Source of the DNA: Microcystis viridis FACHB-1342
Lineage (GTDB): Bacteria; Cyanobacteriota; Cyanobacteriia; Cyanobacteriales; Microcystaceae
Length of the DNA stretch: 64,000 nt
Direction: 5' to 3'
NCBI RefSeq assembly: GCF_014698335.1
Contig: NZ_JACJSV010000015.1
Span: 1-64,000 of the forward strand
A model generated the notes under the pieces. The model made no database searches. It was not told where the DNA came from and saw nothing but the letters and a program-made list of their open reading frames with translations. A program made the position numbers and the translations under genes. Each line of letters opens with the position of its first letter. Positions within the stretch are counted from its first letter, which is position 1. Positions 53,994-61,750 of the stretch are shown in pieces.

Positions 53994-54024
53994 ACCTACA
54001 CTTACCCGCAAGAAAAGTGTAGGT
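53994..54024. other. Ten-base-pair hairpin after mvn
   Basis: ACCTACACTT (53994-54003) pairs perfectly with AAGTGTAGGT (54015-54024) across an 11-base loop. No T-run follows, so it is not a standard terminator. It lies 26 bases before the DUF2283 start and could be a regulatory or processing structure. Confidence 0.6.
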
Positions 54025-54049
54025 AGTTCAGCAAATATTGGAGAACGCC

Positions 54050-54271
54050 ATGAAAGTGACCTATGATCCGGTCGTTGATGCTCTCAAAATCACCTTAAGT
54101 AATGTGCCAATTACAGAAAGCGACGAGCAGAGTCCGGGGGTGATTCTCGACTATGACCAGTGGGGGAACGTGGTGGGGTTAGAAATCCTCAATGCTCAGG
54201 AGCGGATGGACAATCCCCAGTCTTGCGAATATTCGATTCTGACAACTAAACCAGAATTTGTCGCCAGTTAA
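54050..54271 (+). CDS. DUF2283 family protein
   Basis: A 73-residue protein: MKVTYDPVVDALKITLSN, then ESDEQSPGVILDYDQWGNVVG and LEILNAQERM. DUF2283 proteins are small, widespread in cyanobacteria and of unknown function; some have been proposed to pair with toxin-like partners, but I see none next to it. GGAG precedes the ATG at 54050, favouring it over 54038. It occupies the place where the microviridin precursor gene mdnA usually stands, directly before mdnB. Confidence 0.85.
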   Translation: MKVTYDPVVDALKITLSNVPITESDEQSPGVILDYDQWGNVVGLEILNAQERMDNPQSCEYSILTTKPEFVAS

Positions 54272-54313
54272 GAGAGACAAAAAGAAATTTAAATATAGGA
54301 ATTTCCCACTGAT

Positions 54314-55291
54314 ATGAAAGAATCGCCTAAAGTTGTTTTATTGTTGACCCATAGCGGCGATTTTTTCACGATTGACCGCGTGGCTGAGGCGATAGAAAAA
54401 AAAGGAGCCACACCTTTTCGCTTAGATACCGATAAATTTCCCTTAGAGGTTCAATTAGCAGCCCAATTTAATGGTAAAAAAAGTTTTTATCAATTAACCT
54501 ATAACCATCAATCTATTGATAGTCAACAGGTGCAATCTGTTTGGACAAGACGTATTTGGCAACCTGAACTAACAGGGGATTTAGATCCTCAGTTTCGGGA
54601 GGCTTGTGTGCGAGAATCCCAGACGACTTTGGCCGGTTTTTGGGATAGTTTAAGGTCAGCGCGTTGGTTAGATAATTTAGCGCAAATTGAGAGGGCTAAA
54701 AATAAGTTATTACAACTTCGTTTGGCCTCAGAAGTTGGCTTGATTATTCCCCCCACTTTAGTGACCAATAATCCTGATGCTGCCCGGGAGTTTTTTTCCC
54801 AGGTTCAGGGAAGAATGGTGAGTAAATTGTTAACTGCGATCGCCCACAGCATGGAATCGCCGGAATTTTTTCTTTATACCAGTAGGGTGAAAGCAGAAGA
54901 CCTTGAGGAAGCGGAATCTTTACGCTATTGTCCTATGGTTTTTCAAGCGGAAATTCCCAAACAATTAGAATTGAGAATTGTCGTGGTTAATGGACAAACA
55001 TTTGTGGGTGCTTTAGAATCTTCTCAGTATAATAATTCTGCCGTAGATTGGCGAAGACCGGGTATTGATCCTGGTGCTTGGCAACATCATACTTTACCCG
55101 ATTCACTATTGCAGCAACTTCAGATTTTTATGGCTAATTTAGGGTTGAATTTTGGGGCGTTTGATTTTATCTTAACTCCTGGGGGAGAATACGTTTTTTT
55201 AGAAGTTAATCCGGGTGGTGAGTGGGGAATGTTAGAACGGGATTTAGATTTACCTATTTCTAATGCGATCGCTGATTTTTTAGTATGCTAA
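54314..55291 (+). CDS. mdnB: Microviridin ATP-grasp ligase MdnB (lactam-forming)
   Basis: In microviridin biosynthesis MdnB forms the lactam crosslink between Lys and an acidic side chain of the MdnA core, after the ester rings are made. The 325-residue ATP-grasp protein begins ESPKVVLLLTHSGDFFTIDR. It has SVWTRRIWQPEL, a helical leader-binding part and the ATP-grasp end FGAFDFILTPGGEYVFLEVN, then PGGEWGMLERDLDLP with the metal-binding E and N. It appears intact. mdnC follows on the same strand. The precursor mdnA is not upstream. Confidence 0.93.
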   Translation: MKESPKVVLLLTHSGDFFTIDRVAEAIEKKGATPFRLDTDKFPLEVQLAAQFNGKKSFYQLTYNHQSIDSQQVQSVWTRRIWQPELTGDLDPQFREACVRESQTTLAGFWDSLRSARWLDNLAQIERAKNKLLQLRLASEVGLIIPPTLVTNNPDAAREFFSQVQGRMVSKLLTAIAHSMESPEFFLYTSRVKAEDLEEAESLRYCPMVFQAEIPKQLELRIVVVNGQTFVGALESSQYNNSAVDWRRPGIDPGAWQHHTLPDSLLQQLQIFMANLGLNFGAFDFILTPGGEYVFLEVNPGGEWGMLERDLDLPISNAIADFLVC

Positions 55292-55396
55292 AAATCAAAC
55301 CAAAACCTAATCAGGATTTTGAGGATTTTAGGATTATCAAGATTCTCAATCCAAAATCTAATCAGGATTCTCAATCCCAAATCATCAAGGAAATCT
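55292..55396. other. mdnB-mdnC spacer with direct repeats
   Basis: The phrase CTAATCAGGATT occurs twice, with ATTCTCAATCC repeated beside it. The spacer contains no gene; the frame open into mdnC from 55319 is not the real start. Confidence 0.6.
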
Positions 55397-56371
55397 ATGA
55401 CCGTTTTAATTGTTACTTTTAGCCACGATAATGAAAGTATTCCTCTGGTAATCAAAGCCATAGAAACGATGGGGAAAAAAGCCTTCCGTTTTGATACCGA
55501 TCGCTTCCCTACAGAGGTGAAAGTTGATCTTTACTCAGGCGGTCAAAAAGGCGGAATTATTACCGATGGAGACCAAAAATTAGAGCTAAAAGAAGTTTCT
55601 GCTGTCTGGTATCGACGCATGAGATACGGACTAAAATTACCCGATGGGATGGATAGTCAATTTCGCGAAGCTTCTCTTAAGGAATGTCGGTTAAGTATTC
55701 GAGGAATGATTGCTAGTTTATCTGGCTTTCATCTTGATCCAATTGCTAAGGTAGATCATGCCAATCATAAACAATTGCAGTTACAAGTAGCGCAACAATT
55801 AGGTTTATTAATTCCGGGGACTTTAACTTCTAATAATCCTGAAGCTGTCAAGCAATTTGCTCAGGAGTTTGAAGCAACAGGAATTGTGACTAAAATGCTT
55901 TCTCAATTTGCTATTTATGGAGACAAGCAAGAGGAAATGGTTGTTTTTACCAGTCCTGTTACTAAGGAGGACCTAGATAATTTGGAAGGTTTGCAATTTT
56001 GTCCCATGACTTTTCAGGAAAACATTCCTAAAGCTTTGGAATTACGCATCACTATTGTCGGTGAACAAATATTTACGGCGGCGATTAATTCCCAACAATT
56101 AGACGGCGCTATCTACGATTGGCGAAAAGAGGGAAGAGCGCTCCATCAACAATGGCAACCCTACGATTTACCGAAAACTATTGAAAAACAACTACTAGAA
56201 TTAGTGAAATATTTCGGTCTTAATTATGGCGCAATTGATATGATTGTCACACCAGATGAACGTTATATCTTTTTAGAAATTAATCCCGTTGGCGAGTTTT
56301 TCTGGCTAGAACTTTATCCTCCTTATTTTCCCATCTCCCAGGCGATCGCTGAAGTCCTCGTCAACTCATAA
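55397..56371 (+). CDS. mdnC: Microviridin ATP-grasp ligase MdnC (ester-forming)
   Basis: MdnC makes the two omega-ester bonds of microviridins and acts before MdnB. The protein, about 324 residues from the ATG at 55397, begins TVLIVTFSHDNESIPLVI and has AVWYRRMRYGLKLPDGMD in the leader-binding region. ATP-grasp motifs include LQFCPMTFQENIPKALELRI and NYGAIDMIVTPDERYIFLEI, then NPVGEFFWLELYPP. The frame extends upstream to 55319, but the conserved protein begins at 55397. It looks intact and very close to the characterised Microcystis enzyme. Confidence 0.94.
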   Translation: MTVLIVTFSHDNESIPLVIKAIETMGKKAFRFDTDRFPTEVKVDLYSGGQKGGIITDGDQKLELKEVSAVWYRRMRYGLKLPDGMDSQFREASLKECRLSIRGMIASLSGFHLDPIAKVDHANHKQLQLQVAQQLGLLIPGTLTSNNPEAVKQFAQEFEATGIVTKMLSQFAIYGDKQEEMVVFTSPVTKEDLDNLEGLQFCPMTFQENIPKALELRITIVGEQIFTAAINSQQLDGAIYDWRKEGRALHQQWQPYDLPKTIEKQLLELVKYFGLNYGAIDMIVTPDERYIFLEINPVGEFFWLELYPPYFPISQAIAEVLVNS

Positions 56372-56446
56372 ACCAACAAATACAGAGCCAGAGTATTTTA
56401 TCGCATCGACGAGGCTCTGACTCCAGATTTCCCCCCCGACTACTGA

Positions 56447-56595
56447 CTTGAAAGAGGGTGTAGGGTGTGGGGTGTGGGGTGTAGGGTGTGGGAAGTGGGG
56501 AAGTGGGGAGTTTTCTCAGTGAACTGATAACTGATAACTGATAACTGATAACTGACTCCTAACCCCACCAACAAACTTTTTCAGCAAACCCTACT
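56447..56595. repeat. Composite repeat: GGGTGTA/GGGTGTG heptamers, TAACTGA heptamers and a MITE-type end
   Basis: Order: GTGTAGG/GTGTGGG heptamers, then GAAGTGG units and GGGGAGTTTTCTCAGTGAAC, four TAACTGA units, and a MITE end AAACTTTTTCAGCAAACCCT. The block up to TAACTGA is repeated inverted at about 57131-57227 and directly at 63034-63121. Its last bases encode the end of the GNAT gene. A CAGAGCC/GGCTCTG pair lies upstream, at about 56391-56430. Confidence 0.75.
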
Positions 56596-57114
56596 TAATT
56601 TCCAGACCAAGACTTTCTCTCGTGCTTCTATCAGATCCATGCCTATTTTTTCTAAAACTCGCTTTGAAGCTATATTATCGGGAGCGCAGCCAGCGGTCAC
56701 TGTTTGCATACCAGGTTGAGAAAGTGTCCAGTCCATCATTGCTTTTGTCGCCTCGGATGCGTAGCCTTGTCGTCGATATAACGGCGCTACTTGATAGCCA
56801 ATTTCTACAGCATCTGTGGGTAAACCTGTGACATCAGGAATAATTTTGATCATCACATGACCAATAAGAGTATTTTCTGTTTGATGAATAATTAAACTTC
56901 CCCATCCCCATTCATTTTGTAAGGGGAATTGCAGCAAAATATTCGCAATATCAGGGAAAGCTTGAATCAATTCTTGTTCGGCCCAGTCAGCTGCAACTTT
57001 TATCCCCAAAATTGTTGCTAATTCATCGATACCTATAATTGCGGCCTTGAGAAGTTCAAGCTTTAAGGGGACTAAATATAATCGTTCCGTCACCAGTTTT
57101 TCCAGTGCTTTCAT
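56581..57114 (-). CDS. GNAT-family N-acetyltransferase, probable MdnD
   Basis: A 177-residue RimJ/RimL-like acetyltransferase. Starting LEKLVTERLYLVPLKLELL, it has the acetyl-CoA loop YRRQGYASEATKAMMDW (Q/R-x-x-G-x-A) and CAPDNIASKRVLEKIGMDL. In the microviridin pathway a GNAT enzyme (MdnD) acetylates the N-terminus of the trimmed peptide; the position next to mdnBC makes that likely, but it points the opposite way. The last three residues (RVC) and the stop are read from the end of a MITE-like repeat, so the native C-terminus may be lost. Confidence 0.82.
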   Translation of the reverse strand: MKALEKLVTERLYLVPLKLELLKAAIIGIDELATILGIKVAADWAEQELIQAFPDIANILLQFPLQNEWGWGSLIIHQTENTLIGHVMIKIIPDVTGLPTDAVEIGYQVAPLYRRQGYASEATKAMMDWTLSQPGMQTVTAGCAPDNIASKRVLEKIGMDLIEAREKVLVWKLSRVC

Positions 57115-57130
57115 TTGATAAAATTCCTAT

Positions 57131-57243
57131 ACCAGTTATCAGTTATCAGTTATCAGTTATCAGTTCACTGAGAAAACTCCCCACACCCCACACCCTACAC
57201 CCCACACCCTACCCCCACGAAAAACTTTTTCAGCAGCCCCTAG
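57131..57243. repeat. Composite repeat, inverted relative to 56447-56595, with a MITE-type end
   Basis: TTATCAG heptamers, then GTTCACTGAGAAAACTCCCC, CCCACAC/CCCTACA heptamers and AAACTTTTTCAGCAGCCCCT. The first three blocks are the reverse complement of those at about 56463-56560. The array separates the GNAT gene from the ABC transporter and touches the transporter's stop codon. Confidence 0.75.
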
Positions 57244-59307
57244 CTATATTCTCACCCATTTTAAGGTTTTTGGGTCTTTATCGTAACGATAATTAAAACC
57301 ATCTTTGGCAGTAATAATTTTACCTAAACTGGCACGACTCCGGACGTTACTTAAAGAATAATCAGTTAGGGACTGCATTTGTTGATGGGACAAACCTTCG
57401 GCTATTTCAGAAACTCCGGCAATTTCCGCATCATGCTCAGTTTTAACCTCAGACAAAGTCTCTATTTTTACCGACGAAAAATTTTCTGATTTTTTTGACA
57501 TCATCACTAGGTTATTCACTTTTTTGCGCTGATAATCTTCTACAGTTGACAGCTGCCAATGGGAATTTTCTGTTAACTCTAAGACCCATCGATGATAATT
57601 AAATAAACTTTCCCGATGACCAACACTAATAAAGGTGGTTTCACTTTCCTGTAATTGCTGATATAAGCTGGCTTCATTGGCCAAATCTAAAGCGCTGGTT
57701 GCTTCATCTAAGATAGTAAAGGTAGGTTTAGTGATTAATAGTCGAGCAAAAGCTAATCTTTGTTGTTCTCCGAGGGATAAAATCTGTTCCCAATTGACTT
57801 GTTTATCTAAGGTATTTTTGTCAGTTAATAAATGTTGCAGGTTGACTTTTTTTAAGATGTTTTCTAATTCTTCATCGCTCACCTGCTCATTGGTATGGGG
57901 ATAAAGTAATTGCTGGCGTAAAGTGCCAAGGATAATATAAGGACGTTGGGGTAAAAATAACATTTTAGCTAAAGGAGGACGAACTAAACGACCACTACCT
58001 GCTTTCCATAAACCGGCGATTGCTCGTAACAAGGAACTTTTTCCTCGACCACTGGGGCCAATAATCAGTAAGCTTTCTCCCAAAGGGACAGAAACCGATA
58101 AATTTTCCACAATTACCTTTTCATAATCGGGAGTTTGTAGGGTAAAATTTTCAAAAGCTAGACGATTATCTTCCAGGGTGGTAATACGACTTAAGTTTTT
58201 CGGCTCTTCACTGGCAACTTTTAAGGCATCTGTCAAGGTAGCTAACCGTTCAATATAACTTGAAACTTTACCCGATGTTCCCCATTCAGTAATTAATTGT
58301 CCCAAGGCATTAGAAAAAAGGAAACAGCATAAACTCGCTTGACTTATTTCCCCATAATCGATTTCGTTTTTAATAAACATCGGGGTCAAAATAAACATTG
58401 AAAATACACTAATCGCTGACTGATAACCTCGATTAAAAAGATTATTAAACCGTTCCCAATTGATCAGTTTTTCCGAGCTTTTAATAACCCGTTGAAAACG
58501 GTCTTCAATGATTTTTTCTTCCTGCTCTTCTCCCTGAAAAAAAGCAATTGATTCGGCGTGGTTACGCACATGGGTTAAAGCATAATTATAATCAGCTTTA
58601 TTATTAAGCTCCGATTGATTAATTTTGTTTAATTCTTGAGTTAGATAAATTGCTATGAAATTTCCTGCGATTGTATAAATTATTAGATAAACCGCAATTT
58701 GCCGAGAAATTGTCCAAAGAATAATCGCAAAAGTAATCATTTGCAACCCTTTTTCCACGAAGGTGATTAACAACCTTAGGGTCATGGTCGTAATTGGTTC
58801 AATTTCTTGAGATAATCTTTGATCGGGATTTTTTAAAGCTGAGGTAAAATCAATGTTATAATAAGCGCGATCATTGAGATATTTTTTAACGGTTTGTTTG
58901 GTTAACCACTTATACCAATCCAATGCCACTTGACGACGAATAAATTGAGAAAAAGCAAATAACCCCGTTGTTCCTATAATCAACAAACTGGATAACCAAA
59001 GCGTATTTAGATATTTAGAAAGATCTCTATCTTCAATAATAATATCGAGTACATAACGATTCCAGTAGCTACTAAAAGCTTCTACCCCGACTGTTGCCAA
59101 GATACTTAAAAGGATCAAAGCTGACATTCCCCAAGAAATGATCACATCTCCAAAGGCACGTCCATTTAACTCCGTTGGATACCAATAGGGTTGAGCGACA
59201 ATTTTTAGGCTTTCCCAAAATTGACCAAATAGTGAAAAGGGATTATTGGCGGACTGGTCGGACACAACAGGGTTTTCCGTTGCTTGTTTAGTAGTATATT
59301 GAGGCAT
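57244..59307 (-). CDS. ABC transporter (YddA/BacA-like, permease fused to ATPase), probable microviridin exporter
   Basis: A 687-residue half-transporter. Six membrane segments at about 55-350 are followed by an ATPase with Walker A IIGPSGRGKSSLLRAIAGLW (about 412), the signature LSLGEQQRLAFARLL (about 509) and Walker B FTILDEATSALD (about 535). The fold is that of the SbmA/BacA-YddA group, to which cyclic-peptide exporters such as McyH belong; MdnE of the microviridin cluster is the likely equivalent. About 85 residues after the ATPase (from VNNLVMMSKKSENF) form an extension I cannot assign. It is oriented opposite to mdnBC. Confidence 0.82.
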   Translation of the reverse strand: MPQYTTKQATENPVVSDQSANNPFSLFGQFWESLKIVAQPYWYPTELNGRAFGDVIISWGMSALILLSILATVGVEAFSSYWNRYVLDIIIEDRDLSKYLNTLWLSSLLIIGTTGLFAFSQFIRRQVALDWYKWLTKQTVKKYLNDRAYYNIDFTSALKNPDQRLSQEIEPITTMTLRLLITFVEKGLQMITFAIILWTISRQIAVYLIIYTIAGNFIAIYLTQELNKINQSELNNKADYNYALTHVRNHAESIAFFQGEEQEEKIIEDRFQRVIKSSEKLINWERFNNLFNRGYQSAISVFSMFILTPMFIKNEIDYGEISQASLCCFLFSNALGQLITEWGTSGKVSSYIERLATLTDALKVASEEPKNLSRITTLEDNRLAFENFTLQTPDYEKVIVENLSVSVPLGESLLIIGPSGRGKSSLLRAIAGLWKAGSGRLVRPPLAKMLFLPQRPYIILGTLRQQLLYPHTNEQVSDEELENILKKVNLQHLLTDKNTLDKQVNWEQILSLGEQQRLAFARLLITKPTFTILDEATSALDLANEASLYQQLQESETTFISVGHRESLFNYHRWVLELTENSHWQLSTVEDYQRKKVNNLVMMSKKSENFSSVKIETLSEVKTEHDAEIAGVSEIAEGLSHQQMQSLTDYSLSNVRSRASLGKIITAKDGFNYRYDKDPKTLKWVRI

Positions 59308-59526
59308 CTAGATCCAATTGGCAGTTCTTTTACTGTTCTCTTGACAACTCGCTATCATATTGTAGCGGCAGAATTACCCGCTTTTGTCTTTTGTTGACAT
59401 TTTTATCTAGAAGATGAAAGCCAGCTATGGTCAGAAAGCTCTGACTTGACTAAGAACTACTTGACCCACTTTTGTTACTGTGGCAGTCTAGATGCTGTTT
59501 ACTGGTCACTGAAAAACCCCCTTCTC

Positions 59527-59781
59527 TCAATCTCCGTCATCCTCAAAATGATTAGCTAACAGGAATTTTTGACTGGTATTCAACTTTTGCCAAAGCTGGT
59601 TAATTTTCTCGTAAGCTTCCGTGGAGGTAAGCTTTCCCCCACTGTGTAAACCAGCGATAAAAGAGACTCTCAGGGCGAATTCCTGCAAATTAGCGTTAAA
59701 AACTAAATTTTGTGGCGTGAATAAACCCCTGTAGCTGGTTTTAGGGTAGAGAAAGTTATCTTTAGAATTGAATTTTTCCAT
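59527..59781 (-). CDS. Conserved cyanobacterial small protein, unknown function
   Basis: An 84-residue protein with DNFLYPKTSYRGLFTPQNL, VFNANLQEFALRVSFIAGLH and GGKLTSTEAYEKINQLWQKL. This pattern recurs in many cyanobacteria as an uncharacterised family (I recall it as DUF7219-like). No membrane segment or signal is present; helices dominate. It starts at an ATG at 59781. The 219 bases between it and the ABC transporter hold no gene. Confidence 0.65.
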   Translation of the reverse strand: MEKFNSKDNFLYPKTSYRGLFTPQNLVFNANLQEFALRVSFIAGLHSGGKLTSTEAYEKINQLWQKLNTSQKFLLANHFEDDGD

Positions 59782-59879
59782 TGTTACCGACCCCCCAGTA
59801 TAGGATATCTACATTATTATATATTTAAACTTTTGTTAACTTAGGCTTAACCTAAGAATTTAAACCTGTCTCTAGATTC

Positions 59880-60824
59880 TTAAGAGAGTAGCTGCTGAAC
59901 TTGATTAGCTGCCGCTATCCCAGAAGTTAAGGCCGTTTCTAGGGAAGAATTTCTCGATAAATCTCCCCCTTGACACCAATCACCACAGGCAACTAGAGGT
60001 AAAGGACTATTAACACTTAAACAGGGTACAGCTAAACCCTGACGGACTAAAGCATAACGCCAACGGTGCAGCTGAGACCAATCGGGGAGAGGCAAAGAAG
60101 CACGAGAGAGCAAATCTAGCTTAACTGCTTCTAAATCCTCGCTATCGAGATATTTAACCGCAAAATCGGCACTACTATGCACAACAAAGACATAATCAGG
60201 GGATGATTGCCGTTTACTGCTATCAAGTCCTAACCAAGCGATATCGGTGGAGGGAGCAACTGCGGGTAAAGAATCGCCATAACCCGCCATTACCGTTAAA
60301 CAGGGATCGTAAACGATTGATCGCAATTCTGGCATAGTAGTTATATGAGAGTTTTCTAACAATAACGCTGCTTGCGGGGCGGGAATAGCCAGGACAATCA
60401 CCGAAAACTCCCCCCGAATTTGACCGTTATTGTTTAAAACCCATTTTCCTTGACGATTTTCCAGACGAGTAACCAGAAAATCTCGTTCAATTTCTAAACC
60501 TTGAGCTAAAAATTTCGCCACGCTATTCATGCCAGAAGGAGCAACATAGCTAGAATCAAACCAAGAAGTAACTATATTCTCTCTCAGGAGATTATCAATT
60601 AAAGCCGCCGTTTTTTCCCCCTGAATAGTCAAAAAAGGCAAGCCATGATCCACAGCGATCTCTTGATTAGCTCGATTAACCCGTCGCGTGGCTAAACGAC
60701 CACCAATGCCTCTAGACTTATCAAATAGCTTAACAGTATAACCTCGATCGCACAACTGACGAGCGCAGGTTAACCCGGCTAAACCCGCACCAATGATCCC
60801 AACCTTAATCGAAAAATTTGTCAC
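59880..60824 (-). CDS. FAD/NAD(P)-dependent oxidoreductase, renalase-like
   Basis: A 314-residue flavoprotein. The dinucleotide-binding motif is VGIIGAGLAGLTCARQL, followed by LFDKSRGIGGRLATRR (the GG motif of the amine-oxidase family) and VDHGLPFLT. The C-terminal ACGDWCQGGDLSRNSSLETA binds FAD. Such proteins are near renalase and are widespread in cyanobacteria; the substrate is unknown. The start is an ATG at 60824. It is divergent from the YaaW gene with about 97 bases between. Confidence 0.85.
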   Translation of the reverse strand: MTNFSIKVGIIGAGLAGLTCARQLCDRGYTVKLFDKSRGIGGRLATRRVNRANQEIAVDHGLPFLTIQGEKTAALIDNLLRENIVTSWFDSSYVAPSGMNSVAKFLAQGLEIERDFLVTRLENRQGKWVLNNNGQIRGEFSVIVLAIPAPQAALLLENSHITTMPELRSIVYDPCLTVMAGYGDSLPAVAPSTDIAWLGLDSSKRQSSPDYVFVVHSSADFAVKYLDSEDLEAVKLDLLSRASLPLPDWSQLHRWRYALVRQGLAVPCLSVNSPLPLVACGDWCQGGDLSRNSSLETALTSGIAAANQVQQLLS

Positions 60825-60921
60825 TAGCCTTCCTAATCCTGTGAACCCTTGAGTTAATATTAGTAGTAATCAGCACTAGCGAAACTAAGTTGATTATTGG
60901 GGCTGAGGAGGAGAAACCACA

Positions 60922-61749
60922 TTGGACGAACTACGCACAGCTTTGGAGTTAGCCACCGAGGAGGAACTACAGCAAATCACTAACATCCTCTTTTGCCGTC
61001 GTTTTAACCCTCTCGATTATCTACGAGCGCCGGACGCAATCGCCGTTCAAAGTCAAGATTGGGATAGTTGGTTAGATAGCGTCGAGGATCGTTTTCGTTA
61101 TTTGGCTGCCGACGGTGTGACAGTATTAAAAGGTCAAACCGAAAAAGTTAGTTATCGTCAAATTCTCGTCCGTGTCTGTCATTTCCTCAAGGTTCCCTAC
61201 TCCCAAAAAATGCCGACAACGGAAATTGAAGCGGAAATCTATCTTCACCTCGTTAACAAAGCTTGGAAACGTCTCCCCCCATCGGAACAAAAATCCCTCT
61301 CGATTCAAATTCAAAAAGCACTCGCGGATTCCCACACTCCCCAACCCTTACCGGTTCACCTACAACACAATCCCCTCGATATAGTCCTCAAAGGCGGCAG
61401 CGTCATCGCCGTTAATTCTATCCTGAAACCGATTCTGCTCAAACATATCGCCTGGCAGTTCGCTCTCCATTTTGCCCGCTATCAAGGGGCAAAAACTGCC
61501 CTAGTCCAGGGTGGGACAATTGTTAATCAAATCGCCCTACAAACGGCTAAACAGGGCATGACTAGAGCGGCAGCCCGCTACGGAGCCGTCAGAACCGTGT
61601 TAAGTTTGGTAGGACCGGCTCTATGGGGTTGGTTTATTGCTGATCTCGGTTGGAAGGCGATCGCCACTGATTACGGCCGGATTATCCCGACTATTTTTGC
61701 TCTTGCCCAAATTCGTCTGACTCGTGAGGATTGTTGGCAACCTGCATAA
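60922..61749 (+). CDS. YaaW family protein
   Basis: A 275-residue protein of the YaaW/COG4735 family. The N-terminus (LRTALELATEEELQQITNILF) and RFRYLAADGVTVLKG are typical, and the C-terminal part has two hydrophobic segments (VRTVLSLVGPALWGWFIADLG). A link to ubiquinol-cytochrome c chaperone-like folds has been suggested, but no function is known. The start is a TTG at 60922, supported by AGGAGGAG ten bases upstream; no ATG is available nearby. The stop is one base before the next ATG. Confidence 0.8.
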   Translation: MDELRTALELATEEELQQITNILFCRRFNPLDYLRAPDAIAVQSQDWDSWLDSVEDRFRYLAADGVTVLKGQTEKVSYRQILVRVCHFLKVPYSQKMPTTEIEAEIYLHLVNKAWKRLPPSEQKSLSIQIQKALADSHTPQPLPVHLQHNPLDIVLKGGSVIAVNSILKPILLKHIAWQFALHFARYQGAKTALVQGGTIVNQIALQTAKQGMTRAAARYGAVRTVLSLVGPALWGWFIADLGWKAIATDYGRIIPTIFALAQIRLTREDCWQPA

Positions 61750-61750
61750 C

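Noticed and set aside
54050-54271. DUF2283 gene as a microviridin precursor
   Set aside because: It has no PFFARFL leader or K-Y-P-S-D core and matches DUF2283 throughout.
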